NCBI GenBank assembly: GCA_903929795.1
Contig: CAIYWC010000056.1
Coordinates: 1 to 45,455, forward strand
Reading direction: 5' to 3'
DNA: 45,455 nt
Origin: an uncultured Myxococcales bacterium
GTDB lineage: Bacteria > Myxococcota_A > UBA9042
Shown piece after piece: positions 25,764-36,016 of the stretch (positions within the stretch are counted from its first letter, which is position 1; each line of letters begins with the position of its first letter). The notes beneath the pieces were generated by a model. That model had not been told where the DNA came from. It searched no databases and saw only the letters and a list, made by a program, of their open reading frames with translations. The position numbers and the translations under genes are program-made.

Positions 25764-26759
25764 ATGACAAAGGATCGACTTCCGCAAGAGCCCGACGAAC
25801 GCGCGGATGCGCCGCCGGAGACGGCCGCGAGCAAGTACCGCCGCCGGCAGCTGGAGCGCCAGCTGGGGCCGACGCAGTTCCTGGACGAGCCGCCGCCGTA
25901 CGCGCACGACACGCTGTGGCGTGGGCTGGCGCGCAACGGCGAGGCGCGCGTGCTGGTGGTGCGGGCGACGGACGCGGCGCGGGAAGCGGCGGGTCGGCTG
26001 AACGCGTCCGAGGATGTGGCGCAGCTGATCGGCGAGCTGATTGTGTCGTCGCTGCTGGTGCGCTCGACGCTGAACCCGGACGCGCGGATGCAGGTCTACA
26101 TCCGCCACGAGGGCCCGACCGGCAAGATGGTCGTGGACGCGTGGGAAGGCGGCGGCGTGCGCGTGTTCGTCAAGACGCCCGAGGCGACGATTGTGGAGCA
26201 CGGCGCGCTGTTTGGCCCCGGGCTGATGGAGGTGTCGCGGACGCACGCGGCGACCGGCAAGTCGTGGCGCAGCACGGTGCGGTTGCAGGGCGACCGCATC
26301 GAGGACTTCATGATGCATTACCTGCTGGAATCCGAGCAGGTTTTGTCGCTGCTGCGCGTGGAGGTCACGGTCGGGCAGGGCACGATCCAGAGCGCGCTGG
26401 GCTATCTGGTGCAGCTGATGCCCGAGGGCACGCGCGAGGATTTGCAGCGCATGACCGCCAACCTGGAGGCGATGGCGCCGCTGACCGACGGCATGTCGGA
26501 CGCGGACCCGGACGCCCGCGCGTGGGCTGAGGCGCTGATGCGCGGCTTTTTGTGGGACCAATGCGCCCGCGAGATGGTCGAGTACGACTGCCGGTGCTCC
26601 GAGCAGCGCATTCTGCACATGCTCTCGACGCTGCCGCGCGCGGATCTGGAGGAGATGGCGGCGGATCCAAATCTTATTGAAATTACCTGTGATTTCTGTC
26701 GATCCCGCTACCGCCTGCAGCCAGCTGCCGTGGCCAAGCTGCTCGAGCCGCCGTCCTGA
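25764..26759 (+). CDS. hslO: Hsp33 redox-regulated holdase chaperone
   Basis: Hsp33 is a cytoplasmic chaperone that is activated by oxidation and unfolding of a C-terminal zinc centre. The product is 331 residues, somewhat longer than the usual 290 because of about 35 extra N-terminal residues rich in Glu, Asp, Pro and Arg. The zinc ligands are intact: CxC at about C276/C278 (DCRCSEQRI) and CxxC at about C309/C312 (ITCDFCRSRY). The core has ELIVSSLLVRSTL and the substrate-binding region. The ATG at 25764 has AGAAGGG upstream. It follows the PilB/GspE gene by 78 bp and converges on the glycosyltransferase at 26797. Confidence 0.94.
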   Translation: MTKDRLPQEPDERADAPPETAASKYRRRQLERQLGPTQFLDEPPPYAHDTLWRGLARNGEARVLVVRATDAAREAAGRLNASEDVAQLIGELIVSSLLVRSTLNPDARMQVYIRHEGPTGKMVVDAWEGGGVRVFVKTPEATIVEHGALFGPGLMEVSRTHAATGKSWRSTVRLQGDRIEDFMMHYLLESEQVLSLLRVEVTVGQGTIQSALGYLVQLMPEGTREDLQRMTANLEAMAPLTDGMSDADPDARAWAEALMRGFLWDQCAREMVEYDCRCSEQRILHMLSTLPRADLEEMAADPNLIEITCDFCRSRYRLQPAAVAKLLEPPS

Positions 26760-26796
26760 CCCGCTTGGGCGGCTGTTCAATCGGCCCGCCGCGCGT

Positions 26797-27582
26797 TCAC
26801 ACCGGACGGTATTGGCCTCGGTGGAAACGTCGGCAGACGTCAAAGGCTCCGGCAAACCCGCGCATCGGGTCGACGAGGCTGACTTTGGAGGCGCCGCCAA
26901 CGCGGTCGGCGTAAAGGGTCGGAAATTCCTCGATCTTCATGCCGTTGGCGAGCCAGATCGCCATCATTTCAATGAGATAGACCGGCGTCGTGTAGGTGGG
27001 CGGAAAGCTCAGCAGGTGTTCCGCGGCGGTCCGGCTGTAGAACCGGTAGCTGTTGCTGTAGTCGCGGATGCGGCTGACCAGGAGCGCGCGAAGCATCGCG
27101 TTGTACGTGAGGCTGCCGAGGCGGCGAAACTGCGAGCGGCCCAGCACGCGCGCGCCGGCGACATACTTCGAGGCGATGGCGACGTCGCAGCCGTCTGGGC
27201 CGATGCGCGCGATCCCGCCGGGGAGCTCTTCGGGGCGGTGGGAGCCGTCGGCGTCGAGGTCGACGAAGACGCCGTGGCCGGTGTTGGCGACAAGCCAGCC
27301 GAGGCCTGCACGGGTCGCGGCGCCGCGTTGGCAACCGCTGCCGCGCTTTTGGTGGCGCAAGAGCGCACAGCGCGGGTCGCTGGCGGCTTTGGCTTCGAGC
27401 CACGCGACGGTGCCGTCGGTGCTGCCGTCGTCGACAAAAACCGCAGTCCATTCATGGCCATCGAGCGCGGCGGCGATGCGATCCCAGAGCACGGGAACCG
27501 ATTCGCGCTCGTTGAGGACTGGCACGCAGATGGCCACGCCTGGCCGCGAATGTTCGGATTGTTGCGGGCTTTTTGCTGGCAT
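26797..27582 (-). CDS. Family 2 glycosyltransferase (polyprenol-phosphate sugar transferase-like)
   Basis: The product is 261 residues from the ATG at 27582. GT2 enzymes of this sort move a sugar from a nucleotide donor to a polyprenyl phosphate or other lipid at the inner membrane. Seen here are the entry motif AICVPVLNERESV, the nucleotide-binding VFVDDGSTDGT, the metal-binding DLDADGSHRPEEL, and a SNSYRFYSR segment. The DADGSH block with PE is close to dolichyl/polyprenyl-phosphate mannose synthases. No C-terminal membrane helix is present. It lies 19 nt after the polytopic GT-C-like gene. A donor-synthase plus GT-C pair is a common arrangement for polyprenyl-phosphate-sugar glycosylation, so the two may cooperate. 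Confidence 0.87.
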   Translation of the reverse strand: MPAKSPQQSEHSRPGVAICVPVLNERESVPVLWDRIAAALDGHEWTAVFVDDGSTDGTVAWLEAKAASDPRCALLRHQKRGSGCQRGAATRAGLGWLVANTGHGVFVDLDADGSHRPEELPGGIARIGPDGCDVAIASKYVAGARVLGRSQFRRLGSLTYNAMLRALLVSRIRDYSNSYRFYSRTAAEHLLSFPPTYTTPVYLIEMMAIWLANGMKIEEFPTLYADRVGGASKVSLVDPMRGFAGAFDVCRRFHRGQYRPV

Positions 27583-27601
27583 CTCGAACCCAACGTCGTC
27601 G

Positions 27602-29452
27602 TCAAAAGCAGATCCACTCGCGGCGATCGAAGTGACCGCACCACGCGTGCAGCCATTGTGGCGCAAACTGGTCGCGCTGGACCAGCCAAACCTCGCGGCG
27701 CAGATCCGGCTGCGCCACGCCGGGGCGCCAAATCGGGCCTTTCACGCCGAGATCCCGCAGCACGTCCAGCGTGTGCCACGACAGAACCACCGTCAAATCG
27801 TTGTGCTCCTGGCAAATGTCCGCGAACGGCGCCGTCGGACGTACGGCGCGCAGCAGATAGTGGTCGGCGTGATCGCGCGGGATGGGCAGGTAGCCAAAAC
27901 GTTCATCCGCCGCGCGTGTTTTGAGCAAGTCGTCCAGCTGCCGCATCGTTCGGTCGTTGGCCCGGTAGGGCGCGTGCTGGCCAGTCACTTCGCCTGAATC
28001 TGCGTAAAATTCAGCGATGTACGGCGTATTCCACGCGGCCCACGTCGCCACGAGCGCGAGCAGGCGGACGCGCGGGCTCAGGCGTGGATAGCGCAACAGT
28101 GCGTAGGCCCAGGCGACGCAGAGAAATGGGAAGAAGAACACGCCGTAGCGCGCGTGGTTGGTCGCATAGTCCCAGTGCCATCCGCGGCGCCGGTTCGGGA
28201 AGAAAATGCCAAATTTCCCTTGATTGCCATGCACATAGATGGCAAGAGTGCCCAAGAAATAAAGGGCAATGGCCGTCGCCCGCGTGCCGTGGGTCCTCAA
28301 GCTCCGCCACAGCGCGGCGAAATCGGCCTTGCCACCTTGCGACTGCCACGTCAGCAATCCCACCAGCGCGACGGGCAGCACGATCCGGGCGTAGTCGCGC
28401 ATCAACTCCACTTTGTCGCCCAGATCGTGCGGATCGACGTGCCCGTCGCGATCCAACACAAGCCACGCTCCGGCGAGCGGCACGAGCCACGCACCGGCGA
28501 GCAGCGCGATCGCGGCGGCCAGCTTCTCCAGCCGCGGCGCGGCCAAATCGCGGAGGACCAGCAGCCCGTGCACGTAGACGACGCCCCAGCAAACCGACGC
28601 CGCGTTGAAACTGAGCGCCTGTAGCACCAAGCCTGCGCCCAGGATAGCCAGTACGTGCGCTGCATTCGCGGCGGCGCCTTGCCGGCGAATTGACTCCAGA
28701 GCATTGAAAGCTATCAGGAAAAACGTCGCGCCGGCAAGCTCATACGCGAGCGTGTGGGACAAGACGACCGGACCCAGCCACGACAACGCCAGCGCCGTGG
28801 CGAGCCACGCCGGGCGCCGACCGAGCTGCTGGACTGGCAGGGTCTGCAGGGCATTCTTCAGCACGATCAGTAGGTTGGCGAGGTACAGGCCGAAGAACCA
28901 AGCGTTGATGCGAAAGCGCTCGAGCGTGTCCGTGGCGACGCCTTGCACGAACGCGTCGCCGATGCGGTAGAGGAAGTCGTAGACGCAGAGATCCGGCTTT
29001 GTGTTCATCCACTGCGGGGAGGTCGAGCCGAGAAACTTGTCGACCGTGAAGAAGTCATCGAAGTCGGGTGCGGAGAGGTGGATCGGCAGCGCGGCGTGGC
29101 CCACAGCCAACAGCAGCGTGAAGACAACGAGCGCCAGCCGGGTGCGAAGTGCAGGAAAGGTTTCGGCAAAGAGCAGGGCGGTCAGCCAGCTCGCGCCAAG
29201 CACCAGCGGGAGGCCAAGGATGCCCTGCGCGGCCACCGGCAGTTCGACAAGCCACGCGTGGTAGACGATCGGGTTGCTCGCCAAGCCCACGGAAGTCGAC
29301 CAGACGGTCGCGGCAACGCCCATCGCCAGCAGCGTCAGCGCCAGCGGTCGCGTTACGACCTTCGCGCGCGATCGCCCAAGCACGCTTGCGCCCGCGAGGG
29401 TCACGAGCAAAAGCACACCAAAGAACGCCGACCAGGACGGCAGAAACGCCAT
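27602..29452 (-). CDS. Polytopic membrane protein, GT-C glycosyltransferase-like
   Basis: The product is 616 residues with about eleven hydrophobic helices over the first 470 residues and a soluble C-terminal domain of about 130 residues. An acidic DFDD stretch at 130-133 follows several helices and faces a loop, as expected of GT-C enzymes that use polyprenyl-phosphate sugars. I cannot name the specific family (PMT, ArnT-like or other). The ATG at 29452 has GGAG 7 nt upstream and lies 2 nt after the dehydrogenase stop. Its position between a UDP-sugar dehydrogenase and a GT2 supports a role in building or attaching an envelope glycan. Substrate is unknown. Confidence 0.75.
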   Translation of the reverse strand: MAFLPSWSAFFGVLLLVTLAGASVLGRSRAKVVTRPLALTLLAMGVAATVWSTSVGLASNPIVYHAWLVELPVAAQGILGLPLVLGASWLTALLFAETFPALRTRLALVVFTLLLAVGHAALPIHLSAPDFDDFFTVDKFLGSTSPQWMNTKPDLCVYDFLYRIGDAFVQGVATDTLERFRINAWFFGLYLANLLIVLKNALQTLPVQQLGRRPAWLATALALSWLGPVVLSHTLAYELAGATFFLIAFNALESIRRQGAAANAAHVLAILGAGLVLQALSFNAASVCWGVVYVHGLLVLRDLAAPRLEKLAAAIALLAGAWLVPLAGAWLVLDRDGHVDPHDLGDKVELMRDYARIVLPVALVGLLTWQSQGGKADFAALWRSLRTHGTRATAIALYFLGTLAIYVHGNQGKFGIFFPNRRRGWHWDYATNHARYGVFFFPFLCVAWAYALLRYPRLSPRVRLLALVATWAAWNTPYIAEFYADSGEVTGQHAPYRANDRTMRQLDDLLKTRAADERFGYLPIPRDHADHYLLRAVRPTAPFADICQEHNDLTVVLSWHTLDVLRDLGVKGPIWRPGVAQPDLRREVWLVQRDQFAPQWLHAWCGHFDRREWICF

Positions 29453-29454
29453 CA

Positions 29455-30762
29455 CTACGCTCCGGTCTGGTTCGCGAGTGGACCCTTGCGGCCGATGCGA
29501 ATGACGACGACGCCCGGCGTGTCCGGAATGTAGCCCCACGGGTCGATGACGACCGCGCCAGTCGGCCAAGCGGTGCGCTGCCAGATGTCGTGACGCGTGC
29601 CGATGAAGAAGACGCGGGTCTGGCTGACCGCCTCTGAAATTGTCAGCTCGGTGCGCGCGTACGGGTCGCAAGTCTGCATTGTCAAACCGTAATCGGCCTG
29701 CAGAACGTGGCCCAGCAACAGCGCCGCCGAGCCGAGTTCCAGGTTCGTCTCCGGCTTGTACGTCGTCCCCATCAGGCACACGGTCAGCCCGGTCAGCCGC
29801 TGCCATTTCTGCACGAGCCGCGCGAGAAAGTGCGTCTGCTGTTCCCGCGCCGACATCACCGTGTCAAAGAGGTTGAACGACAAGTCCAATTGCCGGCCCA
29901 GCCAACTCATCGCGATGTTGTCCCGCGGATGGCAGCCGCCGCTGTCGCCCATGCCGCCGCGCATGTAACGCGGTGAAATGATGCGGTCCGTGGCCCGGGC
30001 GAGCGTGTCCGTCACGACGTCGACGTCCGCGCCGGTCTTCTCGCACATCTCCATCATCGTATTGGCCCAGACGATTTTGAGACTGATGTAGGTATTATAG
30101 GAAACCTTAATCAATTCAGCAGATTCAATGGAGGTCCGCACCAGCGGCTTGTCGTGGATGCGCCGGTACAGCTGGCCGACGATGTCGTCCTCCTCGTGCA
30201 CGTCGGCGCCCAACAGCACGAACTCCGGGTTCAGGAAATCGTCGACGGTGGTGCCCATCGCGATGAAGAACGGGTTGTAAACCAGGCGCACGAACCGGCC
30301 CAGCAGGGGCCTGACGTGGTGGCCGATGGTGCCCGGCAACACCGTGGAGACAACGACCATCGTTACCTGCTTGGCCAGCTGCTCCGCGGCGGCGACGACC
30401 GCGCGACAGGCCGAGATCAGGTAGGCATACTCAAAATCCTCGCGCTCCGCCGGAATCGGCGTCCGCCCTTCGAACTCCGGACGATGCGGGGTCTGCACCG
30501 TGACGAACACAAGGTCCGCCTGCGCCACGACCTCCTGCACGCTCGGCAGCACGCGCAGGCTTGTGTGCGCGAGCAGCGCGTCGACGTGCCGCTCCAGATA
30601 GGGAATCCGCTTGTCTCTCAAATAGTTGGCCACCGATGGATCGATGTCGTAGCCCACGACCTGCACGCCTTTGGACCCCATCGCCAGCGCGCACGGCAGG
30701 CCGAGCTTGCCGAGGCCGACAAACCCGACAACGGGACCGGCAGAGCCAACTTCTCGCGCCAT
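29455..30762 (-). CDS. UDP-glucose/UDP-N-acetylmannosamine dehydrogenase family protein
   Basis: The product is 435 residues from the ATG at 30762 (GAGG 6 nt upstream); a start 7 codons earlier is less likely. The family oxidises a UDP-sugar twice to the uronate with NAD. The Rossmann motif GFVGLGKLGLP is at about 13-23, the catalytic Lys block ELIKVSYN near 216-223 and the catalytic Cys277 in SGGCHPRDN. That Cys block differs from the usual GGSCFPKD of UDP-glucose dehydrogenase, so the substrate could be another nucleotide sugar. It is the first gene of the leftward sugar operon, divergent from the acyl-CoA ligase across a 161-bp gap. Confidence 0.88.
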   Translation of the reverse strand: MAREVGSAGPVVGFVGLGKLGLPCALAMGSKGVQVVGYDIDPSVANYLRDKRIPYLERHVDALLAHTSLRVLPSVQEVVAQADLVFVTVQTPHRPEFEGRTPIPAEREDFEYAYLISACRAVVAAAEQLAKQVTMVVVSTVLPGTIGHHVRPLLGRFVRLVYNPFFIAMGTTVDDFLNPEFVLLGADVHEEDDIVGQLYRRIHDKPLVRTSIESAELIKVSYNTYISLKIVWANTMMEMCEKTGADVDVVTDTLARATDRIISPRYMRGGMGDSGGCHPRDNIAMSWLGRQLDLSFNLFDTVMSAREQQTHFLARLVQKWQRLTGLTVCLMGTTYKPETNLELGSAALLLGHVLQADYGLTMQTCDPYARTELTISEAVSQTRVFFIGTRHDIWQRTAWPTGAVVIDPWGYIPDTPGVVVIRIGRKGPLANQTGA

Positions 30763-30923
30763 CCGCAACCTCAAAGACGTCACCGCTGCCAGATCCAGCG
30801 GACGTGGTAGTCTACTTGCGCCGATCTGGTGTGTCCACCCTGGCTGCAGGCCTTGTTTCCTCGCGGATTGCCGCGCAAAATCGGCGCTTCGCGGGCCCGA
30901 ACCACGGGCACAAGGAGGGTTCC

Positions 30924-32549
<1,626 letters not shown>

Positions 32550-32554
32550 CGACC

Positions 32555-32614
32555 GCCGGTTGCACTGTGGCCGCAGAATTGCCGGTTGCGGCGAGCGCCT
32601 GCAGGCCGCAGAAT
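32555..32614. repeat. Interleaved short direct repeats between acyl-CoA ligase and SxtJ genes
   Basis: GCCGGTTGC occurs at 32555-32563 and 32581-32589, and GGCCGCAGAAT at 32569-32579 and 32604-32614, in the same order. This looks like a diverged tandem duplication of about 26-35 bp in an intergenic gap. Confidence 0.6.
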
Positions 32615-32657
32615 CCGTGACTCGCGCGGGCGCACGCCGGCGCTCAGGAGCACGCGC

Positions 32658-33131
32658 GTGGCGGATACCGACGGTCGACCGGAAGCAGCGATGGCGATTT
32701 GGCCCTGGGGCGAAGCCGCGAGCGGCGCGACCCACCGCGGCGAGGCCAGCCGGCTGCGGCGTCACGGCTCGTTGCGCGGCGGGATGGCGCTCGGGTTCGC
32801 CACCTGCTTCTGGTTGCTGGGCCGCCACGGGATCGCCGCGGTCGCGCTGTCCATCGGCGGCGTCACGCTGGCGGCCGCGCTCGCGTCGCCGACCGGCTTT
32901 TACCAGCGGATGCATGACACGCTGGATGCGTTCGCCCACGGCATCGGGATCGCCATCACCTACCTGTGTCTGGTGCCGATTTACCTGCTCATCATCACGC
33001 CTTTTGGCCTGCTGATGCGCCACGGCAGCCGCGATCCGCTCCACCGCACCTGGTCGGCGCAGACGGCGAGTTTTTGGCGCGACCGACCGGCAACAGGCGA
33101 GGCGTTCGAGCGCCGCAAACGGCCCTTCTGA
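32658..33131 (+). CDS. SxtJ-like small membrane protein
   Basis: The product is 157 residues from a GTG at 32658 with AGGAG 7 nt upstream. After a charged N-terminus there are two or three membrane helices (about 45-75, GMALGFATCFWLLGRHGIAA onward, and about 95-120, ITYLCLVPIYLLIITPFGLL). The C-terminal PFGLLMRHGSRDPL followed by SFW resembles the SxtJ family, first named in saxitoxin clusters, which is commonly found next to carbamoyltransferases. Its function is not established. It lies 2 nt before the carbamoyltransferase gene here, which supports the assignment. Confidence 0.78.
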   Translation: MADTDGRPEAAMAIWPWGEAASGATHRGEASRLRRHGSLRGGMALGFATCFWLLGRHGIAAVALSIGGVTLAAALASPTGFYQRMHDTLDAFAHGIGIAITYLCLVPIYLLIITPFGLLMRHGSRDPLHRTWSAQTASFWRDRPATGEAFERRKRPF

Positions 33132-33133
33132 CC

Positions 33134-34960
33134 ATGAATATCCTTGGAATTTCATGCTATTACCACGATTCTGCCGCGTGCCTCGTGGTCGATGGCAAGA
33201 TTGTCGCCGCAGCCCAGGAGGAGCGGTTTACCCGCAAAAAGCACGACGCCGATTTTCCGCACCATGCAGTAAAGTATTGCTTGGCAGAAGCCGGCGTGAC
33301 CAAACTGGATGCCGTGGCGTTTTACGACAAGCCAATCCTGAAATTCCACCGGATTTTGGAGACCGCGCTGGCGGTGGCGCCGCACGGACTGGGGCAATTC
33401 ATGCAAGCGGTGCCAGTCTGGCTGCGCGAAAAGCTATGGATTGAGCCGGCGATCCTGACGGCGCTGGAGCGTTGCGGCGCGGAGGCACCCGACGGGCTCT
33501 ACTATCCTGAACACCACGAATCGCACGCGGCGAGCGCGTTTTACCCGTCGCCGTTTCAGCGCGCGGCGGTGCTGACGCTCGACGGTGTGGGCGAATGGGC
33601 GACTGCGACGCTGGGCGTCGGCGATGGCCACACGCTGCGGCTGGTCCAGAGCCTGGATTTTCCGCACTCGCTGGGGCTGCTGTATTCGGCGTTCACCTAT
33701 TTCTGTGGTTTCCGCGTGAATTCAGGCGAATACAAGCTGATGGGCTTGGCGCCCTACGGTCGGCCGATTTACAGTGGGATCATTCTGGAAAAGCTTGTGG
33801 ATCTGCGGCCGGACGGGTCTTTTCGCTTGCATCTCGACTATTTTGGCTTTGTCGGCGGGCTGACGATGACCAATGGCCATTTCGCCGCGCTTTTTGGTGG
33901 TCCCGCGCGCGCGCCCGAGGCGAAAGTGACCCAGCGGGAATGCGACTTGGCCGCGTCGATCCAGGACGTAACCGAGCAGATCGTGCTGGCGATGGCGCGG
34001 CACGCGCGCACGACGACGGGGATGCGCCACCTGTGCTTGGCCGGCGGCGTGGCGCTGAACTGCGTGGCGAACGGCCGCCTCTTGCGCGCCGGAATCTTTG
34101 ACGACATCTGGATTCAGCCGGCGGCGGGCGACGCGGGCGGTGCGCTGGGCGCAGCGCTGGCGGTGTGGCACAACGCGCTGGGTCATCCGCGCGAGGCGGA
34201 CGGCAAGACTGACCAGATGGCCGGCGCGTACCTGGGGCCGCGGTTTGCCGACGACGACGTGCGCAAGTGGCTGCAAGCCAAGGATTATCCGTTTCACGAG
34301 CTGGCCGCCGCCGATTGGCCGGCGGAGATCGCACGGCTGATCGCCGCGGAGAACGTGATCGGGCTTTGCCAGGGCCGCATGGAATTCGGTCCGCGCGCGC
34401 TGGGGAACCGCTCGATTGTCGGCGACGCACGGTCGACGAAAATGCAGTCGGTCATGAACCTGAAGATCAAGTTTCGCGAGAGTTTTCGGCCGTTCGCGCC
34501 CTCAGTGCTGGAGGAACGCGTCGGCGATTTCTTTGATCTCGACCGGCCGTCGCCGTATATGCTGCTGGTCGCGGATGTGGTGGAACGTCGCCGACTGCCG
34601 CTGCAAGGCGATGAAAATACGCTGGATCTGCAGACGCGCGTCAACCGGCCGCGCTCCGATGTGCCGGCGATTACCCATGTGGATTATTCCGCCCGCGTGC
34701 AGTCGGTGAGCGCGCGGACCAACCCACGCTACCACGCGTTGCTGACGGCTTTTGAAGCGCAAACGGGCTACGGCATCCTGATCAACACCAGCTTCAATGT
34801 GCGCGGTGAGCCGATTATTTGCACGCCAGACGACGCCTACCGGTGTTTCATGCGTTCGGAAATTGACTACTTGAGCATCGGCAATTTTGTTCTCGAGAAA
34901 AAAGCCCAGCCGCGCTGGGAGGAACGCGAGAATTGGCGCGAGGAATTCAAGCTGGATTGA
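33134..34960 (+). CDS. O-carbamoyltransferase (TobZ/NodU/CmcH family)
   Basis: The product is 608 residues. The family transfers a carbamoyl group from carbamoyl phosphate, through a carbamoyl-adenylate, to a hydroxyl on a sugar, antibiotic or other small molecule. The N-terminal Kae1-like domain has YYHDSAACLVVDGKIVAAAQ at 9-28 and the metal-binding HHESHAAS at 127-134, then SGEYKLMGLAPYG. The C-terminal domain has QGRMEFGPRALGNRS and NTSFNVRGEPI. All landmarks of an intact enzyme are present. In NodU the acceptor is a lipochitooligosaccharide; here a surface glycan is plausible given the nearby sugar genes, but this is inference. It is tightly linked to the SxtJ-like gene upstream. Confidence 0.93.
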   Translation: MNILGISCYYHDSAACLVVDGKIVAAAQEERFTRKKHDADFPHHAVKYCLAEAGVTKLDAVAFYDKPILKFHRILETALAVAPHGLGQFMQAVPVWLREKLWIEPAILTALERCGAEAPDGLYYPEHHESHAASAFYPSPFQRAAVLTLDGVGEWATATLGVGDGHTLRLVQSLDFPHSLGLLYSAFTYFCGFRVNSGEYKLMGLAPYGRPIYSGIILEKLVDLRPDGSFRLHLDYFGFVGGLTMTNGHFAALFGGPARAPEAKVTQRECDLAASIQDVTEQIVLAMARHARTTTGMRHLCLAGGVALNCVANGRLLRAGIFDDIWIQPAAGDAGGALGAALAVWHNALGHPREADGKTDQMAGAYLGPRFADDDVRKWLQAKDYPFHELAAADWPAEIARLIAAENVIGLCQGRMEFGPRALGNRSIVGDARSTKMQSVMNLKIKFRESFRPFAPSVLEERVGDFFDLDRPSPYMLLVADVVERRRLPLQGDENTLDLQTRVNRPRSDVPAITHVDYSARVQSVSARTNPRYHALLTAFEAQTGYGILINTSFNVRGEPIICTPDDAYRCFMRSEIDYLSIGNFVLEKKAQPRWEERENWREEFKLD

Positions 34961-35130
34961 TCATGCCGTGCGCCCCTGAAATCACCCTATCGTCCGCACC
35001 TGAGCGCAAAACGCCACGCGCGGCGTACCTCGGCCGCGTGCGGTGGGCCGTGTGGAAGCGTGAATTTTTGTGGCTGGAGCGCGGCAGAAGCGACCGGGAA
35101 GCGAATAGGTGTGGCGCCCTCCCGAACGGG

Positions 35131-35985
35131 GTGGGCTCCTGGCCGCCGGAAGGACGCAGGAAGGGCCGCTGGATCGCCGTACTCGTCGCCGTCGTCGCGC
35201 TCGCGTCCGGCTGCAACGCGCTGCAATTCGGCTACAACCATGCGCGTTGGGCGGTCGTGCCCAAGCTCAAGAAAGTCGCAGACTTCAACAGCGCGCAACG
35301 GGCGCAAATCGACCAGGAATTTGCCCGCTACATGGACTGGCACCGGCGCGCGATGCTGCCGGAGTACGCCAAGCTGCTGCGGCAGCTGGCGGCGACGGTC
35401 AGTGCGGAGATCCCGGCCGGTGCGCTGCAGGCCCAGCGCGCGGCGTGGCTGGACGCGTGGGAGGCGACGATGCAGCCGGCGCTGGCGCCCATGGCCGACG
35501 TGCTGGGCGGCTTGGACGACGGGCAACTTGCTTCCATGCAAGCGAATTTTGCTGACGAGGACGCGGATGGCCGCGATGAACTGCGCAAGAAGACCCGCGA
35601 GGAGCGGCTGAAAAAACGCGACGCGCAGGTGCTGGACCTGCTGGATGAATGGGCGGGCGGGCTGACCAAGCCGCAGCGGGCGGCGCTGCAGCCGTGGGTG
35701 CGCAAGATGCCGTGGCAGGACGAGCGTTGGCTGGACGAGCGCAAGCAGATGCGCGACGACCTGCTGGCGCGGCTGCGGGCGCATGAGGCCACAGACAGGA
35801 TTGTCGCGGCGTTTCGCGCTTGGTTTGTCGATCGGCGCCGGCGGCTGGATGCGGACGGCGGGCCGGCGTTTGACGCGTTCGTGCACGCGGCCGCCCGGAC
35901 GCTGGACGGGGTGCAGCGGCAGCACGTGCGGGAGAAGCTGCTAGGTTATGCGAAGGATTGCGAGGTGTTGGCGCGACAGCCTTAG
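35131..35985 (+). CDS. DUF6279-like lipoprotein
   Basis: The product is 284 residues from the GTG at 35131. A signal peptide with a basic start (GRRKGRW) and a hydrophobic run (IAVLVAVVALASGC) predicts lipidation at Cys28. The mature protein is helical and charged, with LQFGYNHARW, then a DWHRRAMLPEYAKLLRQLA stretch and many Arg/Lys/Glu positions, resembling DUF6279 lipoproteins of unknown role. The frame stays open upstream to an ATG at 34963, only 2 nt after the carbamoyltransferase stop. Use of that ATG would bury the signal peptide at residue 57, so I chose the GTG, although no good ribosome binding site precedes it. The start is therefore uncertain. Confidence 0.72.
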   Translation: MGSWPPEGRRKGRWIAVLVAVVALASGCNALQFGYNHARWAVVPKLKKVADFNSAQRAQIDQEFARYMDWHRRAMLPEYAKLLRQLAATVSAEIPAGALQAQRAAWLDAWEATMQPALAPMADVLGGLDDGQLASMQANFADEDADGRDELRKKTREERLKKRDAQVLDLLDEWAGGLTKPQRAALQPWVRKMPWQDERWLDERKQMRDDLLARLRAHEATDRIVAAFRAWFVDRRRRLDADGGPAFDAFVHAAARTLDGVQRQHVREKLLGYAKDCEVLARQP

Positions 35986-36016
35986 CCCGCCGCGCCGGCT
36001 TGGAATCCGGGTGTGG

